DNA of 64,000 bases. Source: DAOSCP01 sp035379625 (lineage in GTDB: Bacteria; Bacteroidota; Ignavibacteria; Ignavibacteriales; DAOSCP01). The position numbers and the translations under genes were made by a program. The DNA is taken from contig DAOSVM010000007.1 in the NCBI GenBank assembly GCA_035379625.1, positions 1 to 64,000 of the forward strand, read 5' to 3'. Below, piece by piece: positions 16,818-23,894 of the stretch (positions are counted from its first letter, which is position 1; each line of letters opens with the position of its first letter). Under the pieces are notes generated by a model, which was not told the origin of the DNA, did not search any database, and saw nothing but the letters and a program-made list of their open reading frames with translations.

Positions 16818-17445
16818 TGAATGTGAATATTTTCAAAATCTTATTTTGTTAAAAGAAGATTTTATTTCGAATGAAGATGAAAAAAAGTTAAACGAACATT
16901 TGAAAGAATGCGATACTTGCAAGCAATATGAAATATATTTGTCATCAATTGGCTTATTGTACAAGAAAAGTAAAGATAAAAATTTACCAGAAGTAGATTT
17001 TGAAAATTTATTAAATAATTTACCTAAGAAAAATGAAAGTACTTTGAAACGCTTTATTACACAATCAGTTGAATTCGTGAAAGATAATTATAAACCTGTT
17101 TTAGCCTATTCATTTTCATTATCTATTATATTTTTTATTGCTATCAATCTGCATTTTGAAGACAAAAAAGCTAGGTTACAACATTTTGAAAAAGAACAAA
17201 ATACTATTCAAATTACTGAGAATAATCAAACGAACACATTGGAAACGAATAAAAATAATAAAAAGTTTATAAAAAAATCTAACAAAATTCAAAATCATTC
17301 AATTTATGATGAAAATAGAATTGATGATAATATTTCTGAATTAAAAGAAAAATTATTAGCTATTGTAGATTATGACAATCAAGATTCACGAATTGAAGAA
17401 GTTAAAAACGATTTTGATGAATTAGATAACGAGATAAATTATTAA
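16810..17445 (+). CDS. Anti-sigma factor, zinc-finger type with one membrane span
   Basis: The N-terminal domain has His30-x3-Cys34-x2-Cys37 ('HLKECDTC'), the ZAS anti-sigma fingerprint that binds the ECF factor. A single membrane span lies at about 96-114 ('PVLAYSFSLSIIFFIAINL'), followed by a polar Asn/Lys/Asp-rich extracytoplasmic tail of about 95 residues. This topology fits a transmembrane sensor that releases the upstream sigma factor on an envelope signal. The start overlaps the sigma gene by 8 nt. Confidence 0.88.
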   Translation: MNNECEYFQNLILLKEDFISNEDEKKLNEHLKECDTCKQYEIYLSSIGLLYKKSKDKNLPEVDFENLLNNLPKKNESTLKRFITQSVEFVKDNYKPVLAYSFSLSIIFFIAINLHFEDKKARLQHFEKEQNTIQITENNQTNTLETNKNNKKFIKKSNKIQNHSIYDENRIDDNISELKEKLLAIVDYDNQDSRIEEVKNDFDELDNEINY

Positions 17446-17501
17446 AAAGACCTATAGGTAAAAAAAATAAATTAAAAGAAAGTAAATAATTGAGGTACAA
17501 A

Positions 17502-18158
17502 ATGAATAAAATAATTGTGCTAAGTATGCTAATTATAACAACAGTTATCATATCTCTTTCAGCTCAAAGTAAATCGGAAGTGTATGAGCAAGGAATTACA
17601 ATTCCGGAAATTAATATTCCAGAAATCAAAATTCCAGTAGTCAATTATGATGATGATACTGATACAGCTTATGTAAACAAATTGCTTAATATTTTGGATA
17701 AAAAATTTGTGCAAGATTTGGATGAAATAGCTTCGAAAAATGAAAAAGTTTACGACAAAACAATAATCAAATTAAATAAGACATTATCTCCGAAAAATAA
17801 AATAATATTTAGTTATAAGAAAAAAGCTAATGACCTAAAAATTAAAAGAGAGATACCAATAATTAAAGAAGAAGTAAGAACAATTATTCTTTCAGCAAAG
17901 TATCAATTAGCCGACAAAGAAGCTAAAAAAGAAATATTGGCTGAATTGGAAGATGTATTAAATAATTTATTTGATTTACGAGAAGCGCTTAGAAGGGATG
18001 AAATACAAGAACTTGAAGATAGAATACGCGAACTAAAATCAATATTAGATATTAGGCATATGAATAAAGATAAAATTATACAAAAAAGATTGTGGGAATT
18101 AACAGAAGATAGTAAATATATAAACTGGGATAAATATAATACAAACGATGAATTTTAA
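17502..18158 (+). CDS. Exported helical protein of the ECF operon
   Basis: This 218-residue protein begins with a signal peptide (1-22, ending 'SLSAQS'). A short proline repeat follows ('IPEINIPEIKIP'), then a charged, probably coiled-coil C-terminal half ('EEVRTIILSAKY...ELEDRIRELKSILDIRH'). Such periplasmic helical proteins often sit beside ECF/anti-sigma pairs; the architecture loosely recalls Spy/CpxP-type envelope proteins, but I cannot assign it. The start is ATG at 17502 with GAGGT upstream. An in-frame TTG at 17490 is part of the ribosome site and is rejected. Confidence 0.8.
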   Translation: MNKIIVLSMLIITTVIISLSAQSKSEVYEQGITIPEINIPEIKIPVVNYDDDTDTAYVNKLLNILDKKFVQDLDEIASKNEKVYDKTIIKLNKTLSPKNKIIFSYKKKANDLKIKREIPIIKEEVRTIILSAKYQLADKEAKKEILAELEDVLNNLFDLREALRRDEIQELEDRIRELKSILDIRHMNKDKIIQKRLWELTEDSKYINWDKYNTNDEF

Positions 18159-18170
18159 TAGGAGTAAAAA

Positions 18171-19130
18171 ATGAAACTTTTTATAACATACTTTTTAGCT
18201 TTTATAGTTGTTTTGAATGCAAAAACATTTAAGGATACAACAAACTCAGAAAATATGTTTTATGATGATGATTTGTTAGCTAAATCAATAGATAGAATTG
18301 GCAAAATTATTGGAGTAAAAGAAAAAGAATATAAAAAAGATTAAGATGAAGAAATTGTTATTTATAAATTTAAAATTGGTAAAAAAAGAGAGAAAGTAAG
18401 TGATCAATATCCTGTATTTGGAGCAAAATATGGAGATATGTATTATAATAGTTTTGATTATAAAGATTATTTCCAAAAATTTAATTTCATGGAATTATAT
18501 TGGGGAGAAAATAAATGTTATACTCGAAACAATATTATAAAAAAGAAAACAGATTATTATTCATTTACTTATGCAGGTTATCAGTTAAATAAAAATAATG
18601 TTCAAAATGACAAAGTAAAGTATGATTTATGGTCACTTGGGATAACAGAAAGTGAAAATTATGGTTATAAATTTGGTGAATTTGAAATATTACCTAATTT
18701 TTCATCTGGTTTGCAATTTACAAAAGTAGCAATGAAAAACAAGCATTCATTTTCTGATACAATGTTATATAAATATTTGGATAGATATGAGGGTAATTTA
18801 AGAATAAGTAGAAATAGTAGTTATGGATTTGGTTTAAAACTTTATAACTTGGGATTAGGTGTAAATTATGATCAGCAGTTATTTTATCCAAGGCTAGTAT
18901 TTTGGAAGGTTGTGATTAGCTACGGTGTAGAAAAAATATTTGAGAATATTTTAGAAAATTTTGTTGATGATATACCAGAACAATTGAAACCTATATTTCA
19001 TACATTGTTTATGGGTGGACTTGATTATGCTTGGATGAAAATACGTAAAGAAAATTTAAATTGGCCGTATAAATCAGAAAAACCAATGATGTTTGAAAAA
19101 TTTAGTGTGAATTTACAAATTCAGTTTTAA
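18171..19130 (+). pseudogene. Exported, probable outer-membrane protein gene interrupted by an in-frame TAA
   Basis: An ATG with an AGGAG site begins a signal-peptide-bearing frame (18171). The frame meets TAA at 18342-18344 ('EYKKD stop DEEIVIYKF') and then continues open in the same frame to 19130, giving 319 codons if the stop is ignored. The long second part (from Met at 18438) has alternating aromatic/polar strands and ends in Phe, like an outer-membrane barrel. One base change would restore the gene. It is the fourth gene of the ECF sigma operon. Options: true nonsense mutation, stop readthrough or a sequence error. Confidence 0.75.
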
Positions 19131-19146
19131 TATTGTTTAAAGAAAG

Positions 19147-19171
19147 GCACTCGTAAAAAGAGTGCTTTTTT
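19147..19171 (+). terminator. Rho-independent terminator at the end of the ECF operon
   Basis: GCACTC-GTAAAAA-GAGTGC forms a 6-bp stem, followed by six T, 16 nt after the stop codon. Confidence 0.85.
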
Positions 19172-19173
19172 AT

Positions 19174-19524
19174 TACTCGGACGGTGTAGGCATAGCCCAC
19201 GTGCGGCGTTGCCGCACGTGGGCAGCGGGCCGAAGGCCCGCTAAAAATCTTTTCTTTATCACCTTACAATGTGTAGTGCTTTCTGGCCTTAATATTCAAA
19301 TCTTTCCCATATGCGTGGCAGCTTACAATTATTACGCTTTTTATTTATAATATAATTGTATTTACAAATATATTGTAAAATCAATTTTTATAAGTCTAAA
19401 TGTAAATAACTTATAAGTGAACGATAAACAATAAGATATTGCTTAGCGAGTTAAAATATTTTAGGCGTTAGCCCGCCCGTGCGCCTTCACGGCGCACGGG
19501 CTTTATGCTTACACTGTCTGAGCT
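19174..19524 (-). repeat. Intergenic palindromic element, copy 2 (internally deleted, about 350 bp)
   Basis: The copy lies in minus orientation in the convergent gap before fba. Its outer ends read ACTCGGACGGTGTAGGC and GCTTACACTGTCTGAGC. The end at 19190-19245 has the double hairpin, with the first palindrome entirely different in sequence from other copies (CCCACGTGCGGC/GCCGCACGTGGG) but still paired, and AGCGGGCC/GGCCCGCT. The other end (about 19467-19508) has the CCCGTGCGCC hairpin. The interior retains the AAAATCTTTTCTTTATCACC segment seen in copy 4, but only about one 17-bp unit (near 19357-19373). Confidence 0.82.
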
Positions 19525-19594
19525 AATGAAGAGTATTTTAAAATAAAAAAAAGCAAGGTAGCTAATGCTCCTTGCCTTTTCTGAAGATATATTC

Positions 19595-20587
19595 TTAAGC
19601 TTTACCAGCGCTACCTAAAACGTTGATGTTTTTGTGTTTATATAATTCGATAAGTGCAAGTCTAGCTGGGCCTAAATATTGTCTTGGATCGAAATGAGAA
19701 GGATTTTCAGCAAAATGTTTACGAACAGCAGCGGTAAAAGCTAATCTACCATCAGAATCGATATTGATTTTGCAAACAGAGCTTGCAGCAGCTCTTCTTA
19801 ATTGTTCTTCAGGAATACCAACTGCATCTTTTAATTGACCGCCGTATTGATTTATTATTTTAACAGCTTCAACATTTACGCTAGAAGCACCGTGAAGAAC
19901 GATTGGGAAACCAGGTAATCTTTTTTCTACTTCTTCGAGAATGTCAAAACGTAATGGAGGGGGAACTAAAACGCCATCTTCATTTCTTTGGCATTGTTCT
20001 GGTTTAAATTTATTAGCACCATGTGAAGTACCAATTGAAATAGCAAGAGAATCAACGCCAGTTTTTTTAACAAAATCTTCAACTTGGTCTGGATCTGTAT
20101 AAATTGATTTAGCAGCAACAACATCATCTTCAATACCAGCTAAAACGCCTAATTCACCTTCAACTGTTACATCATATTTATGAGCATATTCAACTACTTG
20201 AGCCGTTAATTCAACATTTTTTTCATATGGATGATGTGAACCATCAATCATAACTGAAGAGAAACCTGAATCGACACAGTTTTTACATAATTCAAATGTG
20301 TCACCATGATCAAGATGTAAAGCAATTGGAATTTTGTAACCAAGTTCTTCAGCATATTTTACAGCACCTTCAGCAAGATATCTTAATAATGTTTGGTTAG
20401 CATATTTTCTTGCTCCAGAAGATACTTGTAAAATTACAGGTGATTTTGTTTCTACGCAAGCTGTAATAATTGCTTGTAATTGTTCAAGATTGTTGAAATT
20501 ATAAGCTGGAATTGCATATTTGCCTTCCATAGCTTTTTTGAACATTTCTCTTGTATTAACAAGACCTAAATCTTTGTAAGATATCAT
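19595..20587 (-). CDS. fba: Class II fructose-bisphosphate aldolase
   Basis: The zinc-dependent aldolase of glycolysis/gluconeogenesis, 330 residues. Zinc and catalytic residues are visible: 'HLDHGD' (91-96, Asp93 catalytic, His94 zinc ligand), 'GELG' (144-147), 'IGTSHG' with His189 and 'VLHGAS' with His232. It is normal length for the long class II form. It has its own Bacteroidetes-type promoter (20619-20649). The partner gluconeogenic enzyme fbp is at 37431. Confidence 0.97.
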   Translation of the reverse strand: MISYKDLGLVNTREMFKKAMEGKYAIPAYNFNNLEQLQAIITACVETKSPVILQVSSGARKYANQTLLRYLAEGAVKYAEELGYKIPIALHLDHGDTFELCKNCVDSGFSSVMIDGSHHPYEKNVELTAQVVEYAHKYDVTVEGELGVLAGIEDDVVAAKSIYTDPDQVEDFVKKTGVDSLAISIGTSHGANKFKPEQCQRNEDGVLVPPPLRFDILEEVEKRLPGFPIVLHGASSVNVEAVKIINQYGGQLKDAVGIPEEQLRRAAASSVCKINIDSDGRLAFTAAVRKHFAENPSHFDPRQYLGPARLALIELYKHKNINVLGSAGKA

Positions 20588-20618
20588 GGCTTAACCTTTC
20601 ATTTGTTGTGACCTTTTA

Positions 20619-20649
20619 CAAATGTAATAATTTCTGTTTAAATATCAAA
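20619..20649 (-). promoter_or_regulatory. Bacteroidetes-type promoter for fba
   Basis: On the minus strand TTTG (20646-20649) is separated by exactly 19 nt from TACATTTG (20619-20626), a full match to TTTG / TAnnTTTG. It lies in the 70-nt gap between the SprT-like gene and fba, about 32 nt before the fba ATG, indicating separate transcription of fba. Confidence 0.7.
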
Positions 20650-20657
20650 ACATAAAT

Positions 20658-21569
20658 TTATATATTATCGTTCAATCTCAATTCCTTAGCAATTTTATGC
20701 AATAATTTTTCAGCTTCTTGATAATTCTCATATTTTTTTTCGTGAAATTTAAATTCTTGATGATGAATATTAAAACCGCTTTCAGTTAATTTTGTAGGGT
20801 ATTTAATATGAAGCATTTCATGATAGAGTATGTATTTTACTAATAATTCTGGTATTTTCGGGTTATCTAGAGATTTGGAAATTATAATTTCGTGTTTAGT
20901 AGGGATATATTCTCCAAATTTGCAATAATTATTTTTTTTACTCCATTTAAGCAAAGGTTTTTTTATTTCGTTATGAAAATATTTTTCATTAAGTTCAACA
21001 AAAAATTTTTCCAAATCATATACAGAATTTTTGTCTTTAGTTTGTTTTTTTTCAATTTTATAAAAAATTTGATTTAGTTCTAGATATTCTTTACTTAGAA
21101 TAAATTTCGATATAGAATCATTTAATTTTGCTGTGTTTTTTGAGGAAATTTTATTTAAAAGAGTATTAAAAGTATTTTGGTCTGCTGCAAGGAAACCAAT
21201 ATTAATAGTAATTTCAAAATTATCTTTAGTTTTTTTTATTCGCCAGATATATTTGGTGGGAATAATCTTGATAACAAATTTAAATTTCAGTTCTTTCTTT
21301 AAAGTATTATTAGCATACTGTAATTTTTCACATAAAATTTCATAGTTATTTTTATTTATCAGCCAACTTATAAAATTTAAATTTTGTTGTGTTTTTTCAT
21401 TCAGTTGATAAATATTAATGTTTTCTTTTGTAATTAAATTATTACTAGCAGCTGCAAAATCGCAAATATTTTTATATATTTTTTGAAAATACTCTTTGCT
21501 TGTTGATTGATTTAGAGCAAAAAATAAATTTTTAATGTAATTTTCAATACCAGTAATTCTATATTCCAT
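20658..21569 (-). CDS. SprT-like zinc metallopeptidase domain protein
   Basis: This 303-residue protein carries a gluzincin-type 'YHEMLH' (HExxH, 250-254) near the C-terminus, followed by 'HHQEFKFHEKKY' (269-280), which could supply the third zinc ligand. This fits the SprT-like/WLM group rather than large secreted metallopeptidases. The N-terminal 180 residues are unassigned. No signal peptide, so probably cytosolic. Eukaryotic SPRTN relatives act on DNA-protein crosslinks; the bacterial role is not established. Confidence 0.75.
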   Translation of the reverse strand: MEYRITGIENYIKNLFFALNQSTSKEYFQKIYKNICDFAAASNNLITKENINIYQLNEKTQQNLNFISWLINKNNYEILCEKLQYANNTLKKELKFKFVIKIIPTKYIWRIKKTKDNFEITINIGFLAADQNTFNTLLNKISSKNTAKLNDSISKFILSKEYLELNQIFYKIEKKQTKDKNSVYDLEKFFVELNEKYFHNEIKKPLLKWSKKNNYCKFGEYIPTKHEIIISKSLDNPKIPELLVKYILYHEMLHIKYPTKLTESGFNIHHQEFKFHEKKYENYQEAEKLLHKIAKELRLNDNI

Positions 21570-21665
21570 TAACAGTAAATTTTATTCTGAATAAACTACT
21601 AATATAATTATACTTGTAAAAAAATACAAATTTAACTATTTTGAGATAACAATTTAAAATTTTAT

Positions 21666-22244
21666 ATGAAAAAAATAATAATTTTTGTTAGTATTTTTAT
21701 AATTTCCTTAAATGCCAAAGAATACATAAAAGTTGCAGTTTTATCGACAAGTTATGGCAAAATTGAAATTGAACTCTTTCCCAAATTATCGCCAATGACA
21801 GTAAACAACTTTTACAGCTTAGCTTCTATTGGATATTTTAATGGAGTAATATTTCATAGAATTTCTAAGAATTTTGTAATACAAACAGGTGATCCTACTG
21901 GTACAGGAGAAGGGGGTAGTTCAATTTTTGGAAAAGAATTTGCTGATGAAATTGATACAAATAATGTTATTTATAAAGAAGGGTATAAAAGAGGTATTGT
22001 GGCAATGGCAAATGCCGGGCCTAACACAAATACTTCACAATTTTTTATAATGCTATCTGATAGGCCGCAAATGCCAAGAAAATATACAATTATTGGCAAG
22101 GTTATAAAAGGTATGGACGTTGTTGATAAAATTTCTCAAACTGAAATTGATCCTAAAAAAATTAATTTTAACCGTAAAACAGATGGTAAACCAATTAAAG
22201 ACATATTTATAGAGAGAATTATTTTTAAGGAAATTACCAAATAA
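21666..22244 (+). CDS. Exported cyclophilin-type peptidyl-prolyl cis-trans isomerase
   Basis: This 192-residue protein has a short signal peptide (1-17, 'IFIISLNA') and a cyclophilin domain: 'VLSTSYGKIEIELFPKLSPMTVNNF', 'GVIFHRISKNFVIQTGDPTGTGEGG', 'GIVAMANAGPNTNTSQFFIML' and 'YTIIGKVIKGMDVVDKI'. The catalytic Arg of 'FHRI' and the 'SQFFI' motif are present. It likely assists folding of envelope proteins. It lies 3 nt upstream of holA in one operon. Confidence 0.95.
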   Translation: MKKIIIFVSIFIISLNAKEYIKVAVLSTSYGKIEIELFPKLSPMTVNNFYSLASIGYFNGVIFHRISKNFVIQTGDPTGTGEGGSSIFGKEFADEIDTNNVIYKEGYKRGIVAMANAGPNTNTSQFFIMLSDRPQMPRKYTIIGKVIKGMDVVDKISQTEIDPKKINFNRKTDGKPIKDIFIERIIFKEITK

Positions 22245-22247
22245 ATT

Positions 22248-23246
22248 ATGCAAAAATTTAATCTACAACCTATATATTTTTTAGCCGGTGATGATATTTA
22301 TGCTTTGGATGAAGCAATATTGAAAATTAAATCAATTCCTGAAATTGCTTCTATTAGCGAAATGGATACTGAAGTTTATTCATCAAAGAATTTAAATCTT
22401 GGTGATATTTTAGATAATGCAAATCAAATTTCATTTATAACAGAATATAGATTAGTAATTATTAAAGAATTTAACAAAGTAATTTCACAGCTAAAAAAGA
22501 AAAAAAATACTCTTAGAGAAAGATTTATTCAATTTTTAAAGGAACCATCCGAAACAACTTTTTTTATATTAATTTATCCAGAGAAAATATCTAAAGATGA
22601 TAAAGGACTTGACGAGATTTTAAAAATCATAAAGGATAAAGGTTATTATTTTGAATTTAATAAATTAAAAGCTGATGAATTATACAGTTGGGTTGAAGTG
22701 CAATTTAAAAACTTTAAAAAAGACATTGATATAAATATAATTCAAGCTTTTGTGGAATTAGTAGGTGAGGAAAGATACGCACTAAAAAACGAAATCACAA
22801 AAATTGTAAGTTATGTTGAGAATAAACCAAAGATAGAGTTAGAAGATATAATCAAAGTAGTTTCTGCAGGCAAAGAGTATACAATTTTTGATTTACAAAG
22901 AGCAATTTCTAATTTCGAGAAAGAAAAAGCTTATAAAATTGTTAATAATTTACTTTATTACGGTACAGAGCCACTTGTAATAATTTTTATGTTAACCAAA
23001 TATTTTATGGTGTTAATGCGTTTGAAGGAGATTATTGTAACTGAGTCTGATTCGTATAAAATAGCTAGAATGGTTGAGGTATCTCCTTATTTTATAAATG
23101 AATATAAATCTGCACTTCGTTTTTTTACAATAGAAAAATTAGAAAAGATTTTTAAATTTTTATTAGAATGTGATATTGCTATAAAAAGTAGCGATTTGGA
23201 TAAATCAACACTAATTTTAATGTTATTAAATATTATTTTTGAATAA
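22248..23246 (+). CDS. holA: DNA polymerase III subunit delta
   Basis: This 332-residue protein matches the delta clamp-loader subunit: N-terminal 'YFLAGDDIYALDEAI' in place of a Walker motif, 'ITEYRLVIIKEFNKV', 'YALKNEITKIVSYVE' and the C-terminal collar region with 'FDLQRAISNFEKEKAYKIVNNLLYYGTEPLVIIFML'. Delta opens the sliding clamp and acts with DnaX. The gene follows the cyclophilin gene by 3 nt. Confidence 0.92.
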   Translation: MQKFNLQPIYFLAGDDIYALDEAILKIKSIPEIASISEMDTEVYSSKNLNLGDILDNANQISFITEYRLVIIKEFNKVISQLKKKKNTLRERFIQFLKEPSETTFFILIYPEKISKDDKGLDEILKIIKDKGYYFEFNKLKADELYSWVEVQFKNFKKDIDINIIQAFVELVGEERYALKNEITKIVSYVENKPKIELEDIIKVVSAGKEYTIFDLQRAISNFEKEKAYKIVNNLLYYGTEPLVIIFMLTKYFMVLMRLKEIIVTESDSYKIARMVEVSPYFINEYKSALRFFTIEKLEKIFKFLLECDIAIKSSDLDKSTLILMLLNIIFE

Positions 23247-23264
23247 TTATTTTAGGAGAATAAA

Positions 23265-23888
23265 ATGGATAGATTATTAATTGAAATATTGGGCTATTTT
23301 GCATCAATAACAGTTGCAATTTCTCTTTCTATGAGCAATTTGTTATGGTTAAGAATATTGAATTTGATTGGCGCATTCGCATTTACTATTTATGGATTGA
23401 TAAATCAAGTATATCCAGTTGCAGCTGTAAATGGATATATTACAATTATTGATATTTATTATTTATTCCAGATGAGAAAAACTGAAGATTTCTTTTACGT
23501 TATGGAAGTTGAAAGTAATAATACATACTTAAAGAAATTTATAGATTTTTATATAGAAGATATAAATAAATTTTTCCCAGATTTTACTTATGAAAAAGCA
23601 ATACAAAATAATAGTGTTATTCTTTTAAGAAATATGCAACCTGCAGGTTTATTTATATACAAAAAAGTTTCAGATAATAAAGCTGAAATTATTTTAGATT
23701 ATGTTATTAATGCTTTTAGAGATTTAAAGAACGCACAATTTTTATTCTCTAAACATAATAAATTCTTCAAACAGCATAATATAACAGAACTTGTTATTAC
23801 AACTAATAACCAAGCTCATATAAATTATCTTAAGAAATTGAAATTTACTCCAATTTCAGAAAATACATATCATAAGGAAATCAAGTAG
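23265..23888 (+). CDS. YgjV-like membrane protein with C-terminal GNAT-like domain
   Basis: The N-terminal 70 residues hold two or three hydrophobic spans ('ILGYFASITVAISLSMSNLLWLRILNLIGAFAFTIYGLI' and 'AAVNGYITIIDIYYLF'), as in YgjV-type proteins. The C-terminal 120 residues resemble an acetyltransferase fold, ending 'INYLKKLKFTPISENTYHKEI'. The acetyl-CoA loop is not clear, so activity is uncertain. It is in the holA operon, with a GGAG site. Confidence 0.75.
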   Translation: MDRLLIEILGYFASITVAISLSMSNLLWLRILNLIGAFAFTIYGLINQVYPVAAVNGYITIIDIYYLFQMRKTEDFFYVMEVESNNTYLKKFIDFYIEDINKFFPDFTYEKAIQNNSVILLRNMQPAGLFIYKKVSDNKAEIILDYVINAFRDLKNAQFLFSKHNKFFKQHNITELVITTNNQAHINYLKKLKFTPISENTYHKEIK

Positions 23889-23894
23889 AAAATT

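Noticed and set aside
17450..17459. Perfect 10-bp palindrome ACCTATAGGT after the anti-sigma gene.
   Set aside because: Short, not repeated elsewhere in the window, with no T-run; likely chance.
19162..19350. Plus-strand ORF of 62 codons inside element copy 2.
   Set aside because: It is made of the palindromic G+C ends and A+T-rich interior, has no ribosome site and is not conserved as a frame in the other copies.
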